The translations under genes were made by a program, and so were the position numbers. A stretch of 64,000 bases of DNA. It comes from Trichuris trichiura. Lineage: Eukaryota; Nematoda; Enoplea; Trichinellida; Trichuridae. The stretch spans positions 186,001-250,000 of the forward strand of contig JBAJFE010000062.1 of NCBI GenBank assembly GCA_037903355.1, written 5' to 3'. Position 1 is the stretch's first letter. Each line of letters begins with the position of its first letter. This document shows positions 37,801 through 51,394 of this stretch, in pieces. Below the pieces are notes generated by a model. It saw only the letters and a program-made list of their open reading frames with translations. It made no database searches and had not been told where the DNA came from.

Positions 37801-40800
37801 GCAGTTATGCCTTGTTTTCTCGGCTGTAATGCGTTCTGTCTACGCGAAGAAAGTCCGCTTAGATTGCGAACTGTGAGAAGCTACCGCGCGAAGTAACTTT
37901 CCTCGTTGTTGACTTGCGAACGGGAAGGGCGCCTACCGATTTGTTGGTCCACTTGTATGTTCAAATGATTTGGCCATTTGGCTTACAATTCCTATTGGAT
38001 AACTTTAAGCTCAACATGATTGGATCGCCATCAGACGCAAAGAAGAGCGAACTGTCTTCGAATTCGAACCTTTTCAGCCTCAGCGTCCATTCAAATCCTT
38101 GCTTAGCATATGTGCGCACTTTTTAAAACGCGTAAGGTCTGTTCGCATGGAAATCTAAAAGGAGGTCTGATTTAGAGAACTTACTCAACTCAGCCTCGAG
38201 GGTGAATTGTTAACAACGATAAGCGTTGCATAATGTTAAGAAGTCAAACAGCGTAAATAGGAATAAAGGAACAACGACTGCGCGAATTTTGCGATTTTCT
38301 GGAATTCTGCTTCCGAAAAGAGGGAGCATTGCGCTCAGCTAAATAGGCAACCAAGGAAAAAGTGCTCTTGAGTTGATTTTCGCAGAGCGGCCATGAACGA
38401 GTCAATAAACGCCTCAATCGCCGATTATTTTGATCTGCCTTTCGCCCTCAGACAGCACTGCGGAAATCTCAATATTATTGCATTTAGTTAAACGCTAATG
38501 CAAAAGGGCGCCCGTGAATGGAAATGTAGCAGCTGAAAGTTGCTCACTGACAACTTTTTCAAAAGCGGTTCAACGATCAAAGCGACACCCTTCAACTTTG
38601 ACCTTATCAAATATACTATCTTCATTTATGATTGCAATTATAATTTGATATTCTTTTGCACGCCGTTGCTTCCGGAAGAGTGCTGAGAAATTGGATTTCG
38701 CAAGTATATTTTAAAAATTGCTGGACCTGAGATCTGCTAAAGCGAAAATTGAAAATTTTATGCCTACGACGATGCACAGAGTGAATCAGGCAATTGTTCA
38801 AGCTTTTGAAACATTTTTATCCTAGCGAAAAATAGCTCCTAATTATATACAGTATGCTTCGCTCGAAAAGCGATTGAGAAAAGTAATACTCATCCCGCGC
38901 ATTTTGTCCGCAAAGCCGAACAGCAACCGAGCTTTCTTCGCAACAGTTAGAAGAAAGTGATTTATCAAATCGGTAGGCAATGCGAGGGAATTTTTTATAT
39001 TGCATTTGCTTAACGTGAAACTGCTTATTTAATTTTAAATCAGCAGAGACGAAATATAAAGACTCGGACGGATAGAATACTCGAATTGCTTAAATCTAAT
39101 AGCTACACTTGCACTTACGCGTCTTAATCATTAGCACAACTATCCCTCGCTTGTACATCGCGTAAAATGCCGCTTATTCTTAAGGCATATGCTTTTATTA
39201 ACACAAGAGTTATGACTACTTGGTTGGACACTGTCATTACGTGGGACCTTGAGCTACATTGTTTAATTAACTGGCAAGTAAACTTTCTTGAAGCTGATCC
39301 CGGAAGCACGCGGGTATCCTTACCTTGTTCATCATTACCCAGAAGGTCTCGCTGCTCTGGAATTCAAGTTTAACGTACAACCCTCAAACTACGAATGAAT
39401 TTGCGGAACCACTGCTAACGGGACGAATATCCGATCAACACGACCTTCTTCTAGGAGGTCTAAAACCGTCGGAACCTACTTATGCTTCCCCTTTGATGAC
39501 TCATGAACATAAATGATGCTCATCATTATCAGTGTCTCTCTCGAGAGGGTGGGAATTCGCTGATTTTTTTGCCTGGATTACTGAAATAATCGATCAGCCA
39601 TCAAATAGCAGTGAAAGATAAGGGTAAGGCTGCGAAATCGATTCGTAAGGCTGAACTCGTCTGGAAAACGTCCACAACTAGTCAAGCAACCATGCGCCAT
39701 CCGTATCCTCACCTGCGAGCTTGCGGATAATGAATAACTCACCTCATCATAGGCGATCGCGGACTAGACGTCACGAAAGGGCAGAAGATGACGAATGGTT
39801 TGTGCTCAAGGCGAAATGGCCATTTGTCACGGGATGTTGCTCCTCCGGACCATGCAATTGATTTGTAGGCCTACAGATCGCGCCTGAATGCTTTTCCATG
39901 AGCTACCATCCCAGATGGTTAGCGCGGACGTGATTGTATAGTTTGATTGCGCCCAATCGATTGGATGCGGATACGCGCACACGAAAGCCCGAAGAGCTTT
40001 AACAGCTTGTTGTTTCGTCCGGATATTTTTTTTATCATAAAGGTGGAGCCAGGGACCGGATGATACAGCAATGAGGAACAGGCGGGAAGGCCGTGGCAAT
40101 AGAAAATCGTAAAAAAAGTACCACTTGCGCGGTAGGGCAGTGATTTGGGACAACGTTCAGGCGCTTATGTGCTTGGTTGTGGAGCACAGCGAACACAATT
40201 AGCCAACCGCTATTGACTTTTTGTCCAAACGGCGCTTCCAGCGAGGGACTAACAGGACGGGCATCCAAGGGCAAGCTCTTAACCACAATTGAACCAGCTG
40301 TCGCCCTTCAAGCTGCAACCCTGACGATGAGGATCTATGCATGCTAACGGCAGCTGCTACACATTGCAAGATCGCTTCATTTCCGATAAAAGGCCTTTTT
40401 GAATCCGAAGGAGCAACGCGGAGCTCTAACTGCCTAAACAACCTCGAAGAACAGTCAAAGAAACTGGATATTAAGCATTGAGCTTCCTCCGACCCTCTGA
40501 GCTAACCTTAGTACTCTTTGTGCTGCCAGAAGTATTACGAAGGAAAAGAGCTTTCTTCAAACATTTTTCCATTGGAGTGGCTTCGAAGCAAGTCTCAAAA
40601 CAAGGCAATGAACGTACAACTTGACAGCCATATCCCCGAATGATAATTTCAAATGGAAGTTGCAAAGAAAGAACAATGTACACTGCCCAAATGCTTTCAA
40701 ATGGGTTGCCCATCCTTCCGGAAATTTACTTACTGATTTTCAGCTCAAAGTGTCCAAACGACGCGGATGCCTTCACCGCGAAATCGTCCGTGCTGTTTGA

Positions 40801-43800
40801 AAGCCGTATGCCAATGCTGGAGCCCGCCTTAGCGGCTCCGCGGGATCGTTTCCTGAAAACATTTTGTCAAAACCGCTGTTGAGCAATGTGCTTCCAGTTC
40901 TTTCTGTCTTTGTTGCGAGTTCGAGAATAGCCAACAGCGATGCCAGAAGCCGCGCTCCCGAAGCACCTCTAGTAATACGGCAAGTTTGATTCAAGCCGTT
41001 CTTTTGGTGAAAGCAGCCAGCCTGCTGCTGTTTCTTGCGTCAGCGACGACGAGCGTAAGTGAAACACCCAAGCCGCGCTGGGCGTCAGCTGTCGCCAAAA
41101 GTGCCGCCATAAGAAAATCTGCGAACACCAACGACGCTCTTTCTGCAGCCACAAAGGTCGATTTCAATGTACGCCAATCCGATGCTGCTCTTCTATAAGC
41201 TCCTATAGGCGACTGGCAGCGGTTCGACCTACTTTTCATGGGACCAAATTTCGCTTTGGCCCTCCTTGCTGCAGCAGTTGCGTCATCGAAAGCCTTACGA
41301 ACAAAGTGTAATCAGAATATGTACTTAGAGCCAAAAACGTATTCTATAGCTGCAAGTTGATTGTAAAACTAGGAGGCGTTTTATTTGTGCAGGACCCATA
41401 TGCAAATTCGAATTTTTAAAGCGCGCCCAATCAGCGATGTCCCATGATGTAATGGTATGCTGAGCTAAGCGACAGTAGTTCTAGACGCTTTTGAAAAATA
41501 TATCAATGGCGCGGACGTATACCATGAGTCAGCTGTCCTTTGTAAATTTGTTTTATACGGTGCTTTTTGGGTTACCGCTTAATGGTTCACTTTTTTTTCG
41601 AACGAATAGTTGCCACTTAACGCTCTGACGCGATGGGTGCATGAGAAATAATTTAACTGCGACATTTAACGCCGGCCAAGCGCTTTGCAATGTAGCTATC
41701 CTCTTAAGCGGTTCGCATCTATGATATTAAGGTAAGTTGCATTGGCCAACCAATGTCAGAATTGCGTGCCGTTCGAAGGCTCCGTAGAGGTTGCCACTTG
41801 ATGAATGAGTCGTAAAAATAGGCAAAGGCCATCTCGTAGCCAAAGTTCCGTCTTAAACTTGGTCCCGTTGTTCCATCGATGCTGATTTATACAACCATTT
41901 TAGCCAGCGATTCGCACTCTCGCTGCTTCTTACTATTCGAAGGGACAGACGACCGGTATTTATGTAAATTATATTTCTTCAAACCACTTTTCTCCAAGTC
42001 TGCACGGGGATTTGAATGTCAACAACAATTTGCTGCTCCAAACGGCAAAGCGATTTTTATTGAGGCTCTCTTCCAATGCCGATCTCTCTGCAACGTCAAC
42101 GCATTTGACAATTCGATCGGCTTTGTAATGATAAGCGGAAGTGAGTCATCGGGAAGCGGCAGTCAATTGCAAATATTAGCATTAAACCGTGCGTGGCAGT
42201 TGCGTCGCTTTACCTACGTAAATATATTTGCAAAATTTTAACGCGCCTGTTTGCGCGTTTAGCCAGTTGGTTGGTTGCTTGTTGTTGTTGACTGCTTCGA
42301 GATGCTGTGCTAGACTGAAGATGCTTATGATGACTGAAATTATTACCTTTTTCTCGATTACCCAATTTGAGCTTCTCTCTTCAGACGCTTGTTCAGTTTC
42401 GTTTTCGCGCTGCGCAGCGAATATGCCTTCGGTGCCCAAGCTGCCGTGCGGTTTAAAGTAGCGACTTTCTCTGGCGGACGAGCTTAGCGTCATTTTAATT
42501 GTTAATAAAATGAACTTGCTTTCAGTAGCGCTACCGTTGAAATATTGGAATCATAGCGTTCGGAATTTTAGTAAAATAATGAATTGGGCCTTTTTCTAAC
42601 TTATAAATATTCTTTGTTACTCTACAGGGTATTCGTGATCTACAGGGTATTTTTAAAATATCTCAGCTTTTCTTTGGGCAAGCCTGAAGTTTAGCGACAC
42701 TGTAACATCATCATGCCGAACTACTTAGGATACGCTAAGGCACTCAGAAAACTTTTTCCTCAATACGCATAGTTATAAATTTTGTCCGGAAGTCTTTGCC
42801 GTTTAACATGCCCGACGTAACGTTGACACCCGTGAAGTTTTCCCACTTAAATACCTTTGGTCAGGTTGATCTATTCGCGGTGCTTGTGGCAATCTACTTC
42901 TTAACACTAACTGACTAAGCTCATTACTTGTTGTTTCACTGTTTTAGTTTGTTTGTTAATTTCCCTTATCAAAGTATTGCTACTTCTGTGAAAGGTTAAA
43001 GAATTTGCTGTACGCTGCCTTGGATGCTTAAAGAAGCGTCACCACGCGTCATTTAGGTTTTCAAAGAAGAAGGCACTTTGTTGGCTTGCTGCTGACTCAC
43101 TTGAAAACTTGAAGGCACCGGCAGTTAGCGCTTTGCATGCTTCGGCTTAATTCCGTGAATTTTTGACAAATTATTTCGTTTTGCTGACTCGTCAAGCAAT
43201 GCGCGCCTTTTTTGTAAGCAGCAAAAAGTTGACCACCTCACCACATTTTGAATAATGCCGGCTTTATTGAAACGCTTGGCCAATTAAGTTTTTATGATAT
43301 GTCAAAAAAGAACTACGCAAGGTAGTCTCGCCGCGTACGTACTGCAAGAGAAAACTGAGAAAGCTCGTTGAAAGAATAGAATACACATTTTCCTTCTTCT
43401 TTCCTCCGGTAAATGAAGAGTCGTTCCTTGAGTTCATATAATGCAGGGTGCGAAGAAGTAAGCACAGCTATAAGGGAAGCTGCGCAATTTTACGATTGTT
43501 ATCTCCTTATATAGCACTTTATGCTCATATAAAGGCAGACAAACAAAAAAATTTGCATAGGCATGAAAAAGTTCGATGAACTTCATCGTTGCTTTGCTTA
43601 CGATACCTATTCCAGTTTGCACTTGTCTGTACAAAAATCAGTGAACGGATTAATTCAGTAACTTCACTTTGCCATAGATCTTATAGGCTCTTACATGCAG
43701 ACGCAACTCGGCGTTCTTGCTTTGTAGCTTTCATGAAGAGTGCCAAGAAGAAAGACTGGTCTGCTATGTAGAAAACTTCCAAACGCTTCTAAGCTGTAGG

Positions 43801-46543
43801 TTTAATTTTTTCTTGAAAACATATCCAACTTAAACGATATAATTCTTATCGTATACCCCCTAATCAATACGCATTGCCTCAATTCAATGATTCAAAAATC
43901 ATTAAAGACTCGCTATTCAAAAAACGTATCAATTCAGAGCAGTGGGTCCTATTTATGCTAATTTATAATTTTCAAAAAGAATAGCAAACAATTGCTATCA
44001 CGTCTCATCGCCGGGAATGCTAATAATTATCCGCTAGCTTCCACTCGCCGTATGCGGAGCTTTAGAATTCTAATGACCGCCTTCTTAGACCAGTAAGGAA
44101 GCAAAGAGAACCAAAATAATTTTGAAGATTAATTAGGCTGCTAATCACCTGTCTGCAACCATGAATAGCCCAAACAGAGCGTATCAATAGAAGCTGCCTT
44201 TTGGCCGGTGACAAATTAAGAGCAAAGAAAAAAAGTGCTATTTTTGGAGAATAGATTTGGATGAGCATTTTGGATAGTTTATCACCACTCTCTCTCATTC
44301 ATTTCAACAATTCACCTATTCTATTTGCAATGGCCGCGCGGGTGAATACCAGTAAGCTAAATGCCATATGGCTAAGAAGCAGCAGGCTTATAGGAACTTA
44401 ACGTTTCGACAAACAAACCGCGGTAAAAAGACGAATATGTAATGTGGTAATTCGTTCCTACCTTGAATAGATGTGCAGCGCTTGCTGAAAACTGCAGTAA
44501 GGACCTCGCATAAAACACGTCATATGATTTTTTTCTTAGTTAAAGCGCTCAACAGCTGATCGTATGGCTGGTTAGTGCTGAAGACGAATGGAGCAAGCAA
44601 AGACAAGCCTTCTTGTTCTGTTCCATGGCGAATAAATGAAAAGTTTCGTAGCTCCCGCTTACATTTGCCTCTAAATTAATTATAGTTGGAAATTTGTAGT
44701 GCTCAGGTAATGAGCTTGCTTAAGGAGTAGAGAGTATATATTAAGCAGTTTATTCCCGTTTTGCCCTGAAAAGGGAATATTTTCAAAATTATATCACGAA
44801 CACCTGCCTGTACGTTCTCGCTCATCACTATATCATTAATCGTGAACAGATTACACGTACGTAAAATTAACAATGACTTTTGTCCAGGCTGGAAGCGGTG
44901 ATTAACGGAACTTGATTTTTTTAAACCTACTGTATCACCGCGTGTATAATCGATAAGTCCAGCGAAGCTTCAGTGAGTTCGTGGGGGGAGTATTATGTCT
45001 TGACGCATAAACTTACTCTCACTAATCAAGTCTAACTCGTGGTTTGTAGCTTTAGTAATTGAAAAAACAAAATTTCGCTCAGGTCAGCTGCGCTTTGTTG
45101 CGTTGGCCTTGTTTCAAAGGCATCCTTTCGGTGGCGCGTTTACTCAACGCTTCTTTTCCAGATGATGTTTTCGCGGGGTACATTTCCATAGGTTTGCGGT
45201 GAATCGTTTTGGCGAACCTACCCTTCCTTGGGGTCACACGGCAGCATTTTCATGGGGTCCGATTATCGCCTTAGGACCAGGTATTCCGCAAGTGCTGCGT
45301 TTCAGAACTGCTTGCCCAACACAAAGTAAGTCTGTGTTGACGATCCAATCGTCAAGGGAAAAAAATGGAGATGGTAGACTGTATTCCTGAACTTGATCAT
45401 TCTTGATACCTGAGCATCTTACTTCGACTGTTAGCTCTATCTCTGAGACCTGTAGAGTGCATTGTATGCGAATAAAACGATCTTACGGTCTGGCAGCATT
45501 AACAGTCTGTTCTTATGCCCAACAAAACGTACGCGGTGCAAAAGCTGCCAGATGAAAATGCAGGCCACTGTAGCCTTGTGGAAACGAAATCCAAAAAAAA
45601 TTGATTCACCAAAACATATGTCCGCAGATCAATAGAAATGGACCTCGTGAAAATTAATCGCATGGAAAAAAGCCTAAAGGAGAGCAGTAGCGTGAAAACG
45701 AAATGGCCACTGCAAGGAGGCCTTCGGAACGCGGTCGGCGAAACATAATGCACCTTAACTTGCACCTAAAGGAGGTTGTCCATTGGCAATAGTGATATGT
45801 CAGGGTGGAATTCAATTATTGTAAATCTAGTCTTGCGGCAAAACGTGGTGCTCTACAAAATATTGCATTCTGCAGCCACTACTAATGAAAATTTAAAATT
45901 CAAAATTTTGTCACGAGCGTCTGAGCAATTTTTTCAAAATAAGTTTTGGATTCCCGTGCTATACATCAACACGTAGCTCATGCGCATGTAACAAAGCGGA
46001 TTGTGGCGTTCATCTTTGTGAATAGGTCGCTTTTTAACGTTAGAAATTATCTTAACATTAACATTGTACATTTTAAAAATGCATTAGAGCTGGGTGCCTC
46101 GTTCTGGAATTTCAACGAGGCGAGTTTGAGTAACGCTTACGAAATGCAAAATTCAAGCTTACGTCCAGTACAATCTTGATTACATCTAAGGATCTTAGCC
46201 GTTTTCATCATTGAGTTAGTTTCCCCCTTTATTTGAGTTCGATCAACTACATTTTATAAACTGCAATTGTAAGTTAAAACAAATTTTGGGCTTAAGTAAG
46301 CAGGGGTCCTTCAGCTATCCAAAATTAGAACCACAATTCAAAGTAACTTAATTATGACTTCGGATTTTGGCTGGCCAGGTAGTGGGTCTTAGAAAAGCAA
46401 TCTCTCAAAAATATTCTGCATAAATTCGTTTCTTCCCTTGACGTAGCATAAACTATCTCCCTGTGTCGGCGTGCTCTTCGTGGAAGATGCTTCCGTTTTT
46501 CAAGACGAAATTGTTGTAGTTCACATGATGGCCTCTAAGTAAC
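34805..46543. other. Long region with no confidently recognised gene
   Basis: About 11.7 kb between the divergent RhoGAP and ARL5 genes. It should hold their promoters and possibly 5' exons. The portion at 35.0-41.3 kb is relatively GC-rich with overlapping open frames on both strands (36176-36989 and 39827-41239). The portion at 42-46 kb is more AT-rich. Weak candidate exons are described in the findings. No RNA gene or transposon was recognised. Confidence 0.5.
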
Positions 46544-49241
46544 ATGGGACTTTTGCTAACGAAATTGTGGCGGTGGCTGTTCAGTAGTCAAGGTAAGTTT
46601 GTACATTTCATATTCTGATCGCTATCTTTTTCAGAAGTTTTATGCTATTTCATAGATGTCGTTTTCCTATGAAATTGTCTTACCCATTTTTATTCTAACC
46701 CGAACAGCAGCAGTTCAATAGAAAAACTTACCCTTTTGTTCTAGTTGGGAACTAGGATAAAGAATTAAAAGTGTAATGCTCTTTCAATAGTTGAAGCATT
46801 TTTGTAGTTGCTGTAAAGCAATGCTGTAGTGAAAAGTTATTCAAAAACATTGCCCTTTCCTTTTAATGTCAATTGACATAATTGACAAACTTCGAATGCT
46901 GCTGTCGTTTGGCCTGATTTTGAGAAGTGTAAAAACGTTGCCGTCTGTAAGAATCCTTAACTGCGTTAAATATTTAATTTTCAGAGCACAAAGTAATCAT
47001 CGTTGGCCTTGACAATGCTGGCAAGACAACTATTTTATACCACTTGTAAGTAGCTTGGCGATTTCGCTAGTTATACCTTTTTTCCATCTTTAGAATTTCT
47101 GTCTTTATCGTTCTGCTGTGCATAAATGATACATTTGATGAATATAACCTGTGCGATTGCATTGGAGACCGATTGTATACTTTTCCGCCTTCGCAAACAT
47201 TTACAATAGGTTTCCTGCGGTCGTATGTATTTGTTGACTCGCTAACCGGTAGGTGTTGTTGTCATGTAGCGTTTTGAATATTCATGTGAGCCCAAACCTG
47301 AAAAGGCAATAACTCGATTTGCACAAATCCAGTACTGGAGAACCATTGTTTCAACAGCGCTTTGTCTTCGGACTAGAGTTCTCTGCACAATGGCAAATGC
47401 TTAAAATGTTTAAGAAACGCATTGTTACGAAACAGCGATGAGTATTACATCAATAGCAATCTTTGAAGATGTCTTCTGAGGCGGTTAGCTTGTCCCAATC
47501 CCGAATACTGTATACTTCGAAGCTCGGGTTTCATTTGGCTTAGAACTATGCCTTCTCAGTCTATATGAGAAGAGTAGTCCGTAGTTATTTCCTGCCCGCT
47601 TTCGAAATTTTATTTAAACTACGTTTTGTTGGTAATACTTTCAAGATATTCCTAGAGTGTTTGCCAATCATACCATGTACAACTAAAGTGTTCCTTTGCC
47701 TTCATTAAGTTCGCTTTAACAACTCTAAGTGTTAAAGCATGAAAGAAATGATAAGCAATTCATCAAAAATAAAAGTAGCATCATATAATTTAAAGTTTAA
47801 CGCGTTTAACGTGTTTCAGTTTGCATTACGTTCCCTTCCGTTTTTTTTGTCACATTATCATTAACTGGTGAGTCTATTAGATTTGCTTGGCGAACCTCAA
47901 ATTTCCTACACTTGTTTCACAAGAATGACCTTTGTAGCGCTACCGTACGTTTTCAAAATTTTGAACTGATTTTCAGAGACTTATTTGAATATAGCGTGCG
48001 TCGTAATAGTTTATAGGTGTTTTGACGGATATTATGGTAGACGCGTACTCAAGAGAGCTGAAAATTATCACGGAAGATCTACTATGGCCGCTTCACTTAA
48101 ATGCTTTTGTTTTCACTTTATTAGCAGCAGTACACGCACTGTTGTTCTAACCTTAGGCTAAAAATTGCGGCGAACCATATCGCAAAGATTGCAAAGTAAA
48201 GGTGTTTATTTGCTTTCAAAAACCTGTCTACAGTTCCGTTGAGGATAAGCACGTTGCCCGTCATTGCTTTGCGGAAATGAAGGAAATTGCATTTAACTAA
48301 TATCATTCCGACGATTAAGGGAGCCATTATTTATTTATTATGGATACAACGATAGTTCCTTCCTTGCAGTCCTAGCGAGACTCTAAAATTTGTAAACAAT
48401 TTTTGTATACGAGCAAATTCAACAAAAACTAGAAAAATTGGCAAAAACTGCATTTCCTACAATGAAGCAGTCTTCTCGAGGTTATGCTGTTTTCCACTGT
48501 AGCGTCATTCTTGTTATAACATTACTGATTATTACTTTCATAAATCCATCTTTAGACCTGAAGAGGTCTCGCAACCGTCGTTGACGCGAAATAGCTGACG
48601 GTCAAGTGAAATAACCATCGACTTATTTTCTCTTGCTTTTAGCTGATGATAACTTTTTAGTCTTATGGGTGAAGTGGTGCACACGTCTCCTACCATTGGA
48701 AGCAATGTGGAAGAAGTGGTATGGAGAAATATTCATTTCCTAATGTGGGATATTGGCGGCCAAGACGCCTTACGTGCCTCATGGAATACGTACTACACAA
48801 ACACAGAGGTAATTAAATAGCCATATATCTATTCTGTTTTACTTAACTGTCACGTTAGTCCATATTGTTTTAAGTTTAAATGCGCAACTGTGCTTGTTTC
48901 AGTTTGTCATTCTTGTTATCGACAGTTCCGATAAGGAACGATTAGGGACAATAAAGAAAGAATTTTACAAAATGCTTGCCCACGATGTAAGTTGTTTATC
49001 GATTGTAGTTCTATTTAAACTTTTTCTATCTTTGCTCTTGCAGGACCTGCAAAAGTCAGCGATTCTCATATTCGCTAACAAGCAGGACATCAAGGGTAGC
49101 ATGAGCTCGGCGGAAATAAGCCACCAGCTTAATCTTACATCCATCAAGGCTCAGCGATGGCAAATTCAAGCTTGCTGTGCTCTGACGGGCGAAGGTTTGC
49201 GACAAGGTTTGGAATGGATGGCATCGCACGTCAAGCGATGA
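46544..49241 (+). CDS. ARL5: ADP-ribosylation factor-like GTPase 5 (ARL5)
   Basis: Small Arf-family GTPase of the trans-Golgi, where ARL5 proteins recruit the GARP tethering complex for endosome-to-Golgi transport. Five exons: 46544-46592, 46985-47045, 48661-48808, 48903-48986 and 49044-49241. They total 540 bases, giving 179 residues, exactly the family length. The start is MGLLLTKLW, with glycine 2 and the amphipathic helix typical of Arf proteins. GTP-binding motifs are all present: GLDNAGKTT (P-loop), [11 protein letters not shown] (switch I), WDIGGQ (switch II), NKQD and CALTGEGL. The ending [11 protein letters not shown] matches ARL5 rather than other ARLs. Introns are 392, 1615, 94 and 57 bases. 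The ATG lies five bases after a CTCTAAG, possibly a trans-splice acceptor. Confidence 0.98.
47046..48660 (+). other. ARL5 intron 2
   Basis: A 1615-base intron between donor CACTT/GTAAGT and acceptor CTTTTTAG. Only a 68-codon minus-strand open frame (48121-48327) occurs, with no recognisable content. Confidence 0.85.
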
Positions 49242-49341
49242 TCGCAGCACGCAGTTGCTAAACTGATCGTCGCCGGCTACTGGAAACAGTCGCAGCTCAA
49301 TTCTTGTACAAACAATAGGTCTCCGTTTACCTTTAAGTAAA

Positions 49342-49347
49342 AATAAA
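49342..49347 (+). terminator. ARL5 polyadenylation signal AATAAA
   Basis: A canonical AATAAA lies about 100 bases after the ARL5 stop codon, at a normal distance for a short nematode-like 3' untranslated region. Confidence 0.6.
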
Positions 49348-51394
49348 CGACGATTTACCTGTGAGGTTACAAAGCAGCAAAAAAATTGTGACTGATACAT
49401 TGTGTTGCAGTCGTTTCATCTTTTAAACTATTAACTAAATAAGCAGCAAAAGTGGAATATTTAAAAAAATTTTGAACTCTTGGAAGACTGTAAAATGCTC
49501 TCCGATAACTGCTTAGGCTTAAGCAAAACTAGATTTAATGTTCCTCTCAAATTTCAGAATATTAAGCATTTAGCTGTTCGTTTCTTTTTACGGGAATAAC
49601 CCGTTTTCTTCGGCGGGACGGGACTTGTTATAATTCCAGCTTCATAATCAAAAATTTGAATATTTAATCAAAGGCTTACTATCGCAATAAGAAATGAAAA
49701 GCTTTACGAGCTCATTAAATAATTTTATTAGATTGAAAATATTGTACGTTGCTATTAATACTGTCTGTCCTACTGCGCCTGTTGTATATGACACCTGTGC
49801 CCAGCGAATAAGAAGAAAACTGGCCTCAAAGAACAAGCGATTATTTATAATTTTAAAGTCTTCTAGGAAAAACATTGTAATTCAATTGAAGCTTTCTTTT
49901 CTCCGAAGTTAAAAGCTTATAAGCGCGAAAGTTAACTCATCAGTGATGCTTCCTTGCAGGCAAAAACTTTATGGAAGTCCCGTACAATTCGTCAGATGGA
50001 TATTAAACCTTTGAAGCTGTTTTCCGAAGTGAAATTGTCGTTGTTAACAGATTAGGTTGTTCCTTACTCAAATGAATACAGTCTTTACTCATCATAAAGA
50101 ACGTTTTTACCAGGTTTCATTCAACTCCCGTTAAGCGTTAACAGCGACAAAGCTTCTTCCCGCAGTGGTGTTGCGATGTCTAAAGTGAAGGGAACGAAAA
50201 TAGGACAATCATGAACCAAAAAGTAGCTCGTAGGGACCGCCTGCTTTAATCGTCATTAAAGCTTAGAGTTCTGATTTTAACTTGTTCGTTAATACGTACT
50301 GAACATTTGTATTTATAGCTTCAGCATTCAACCGTTCAAACCGGCAACTCTGTAAGGTACATTTAATGAGAGATGAAAACTTAGTGGACTATGAATAAGA
50401 AAGCGAAATGCGCATGAAGCATTCTATTATTAACAATACAAGTCTTATCTTTAATTCATTGAGCACTTGATTTAAATTACCGTATGATTACATTACCTGA
50501 AAATATGTTAATAAAATAAAGTAATGTTGTACCTGCACAAACCAGGAGTAAACTATTGATTGATGCAACTGATGAGCTTCGAAATGGATGGGAAAGGCAT
50601 GGGAACGAATTTTTGAAGTGGAAACTGTGCCTCTGCACTTGACCTAAGAAAAAAGTGGGTGGTGCACTGACTGGATGACCTCTACCTTTTTCCAACGGAT
50701 GCGTTTTCATGAACTGTCAAAAAAGAGACATTGCGTTGTGCAAGAGGAAAAAAATATCCGGGTTCAGCTTTAACACCGAACAAATGCAACGGTAATGGGC
50801 AATGTTGATTTTCAGCTTACGGAAAATTGCTTTGGAATGGCACGTGCACAAACAAACAACCGCGAAAAAATCTGAACGAGACCAGTGGAGGCGACAGTTT
50901 GGTTGACATTTCACGCCATGAGTTGTTGTCAAAGCTACTGCATCCGATTACGGTGGTCACAACGGCGAAAAGGCTAATTACCCCCGACATCGGGGCGGAG
51001 CAGTACGGTCGTGCCCCAACCCACGTAGGCGTCACTTGCCTGCCCTTGCCACTTAAGGTGACTTTGTCTTTCACTTGAGACAATGGCAACGACAGAAACA
51101 ACGTGACCAAAGATTATAGTCCATCGAATGGTCACCGTTGTGCAAACATCACCATGGAGCCTCCTATAACTGGGCAGTTGTCGCGTGAAAGACAACACTG
51201 AATGGTCATTGATGGAGCTCGTGCCCCTCATGCTTGGCGACCACCGCCCAAAGGACACAAAAATTTGTTCAACCCATTGACAAGCTCGGGATGCACAGCT
51301 GAGCTGGACTTCCCCTCTAGAAATACCTACAGCATCGTTCTTACTCTTGTACGGGCTGGTCAGGCCACCAGTCCAAGTATATATCTCAGCTGGA
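49348..51394. other. Region between ARL5 and the Dickkopf-like gene
   Basis: About 2 kb. The first part is AT-rich with nothing recognisable. From about 50.8 kb to the Dickkopf-like start the sequence is GC-richer and open on both strands (50827-51078 plus, 50974-51405 minus). That could be promoter, 5' untranslated exon or chance. Confidence 0.45.

Noticed and set aside
42622..42650. Short direct repeat TCTACAGGGTATT twice
   Set aside because: Only two copies of 13 bases. No target-site duplication or element structure around it.
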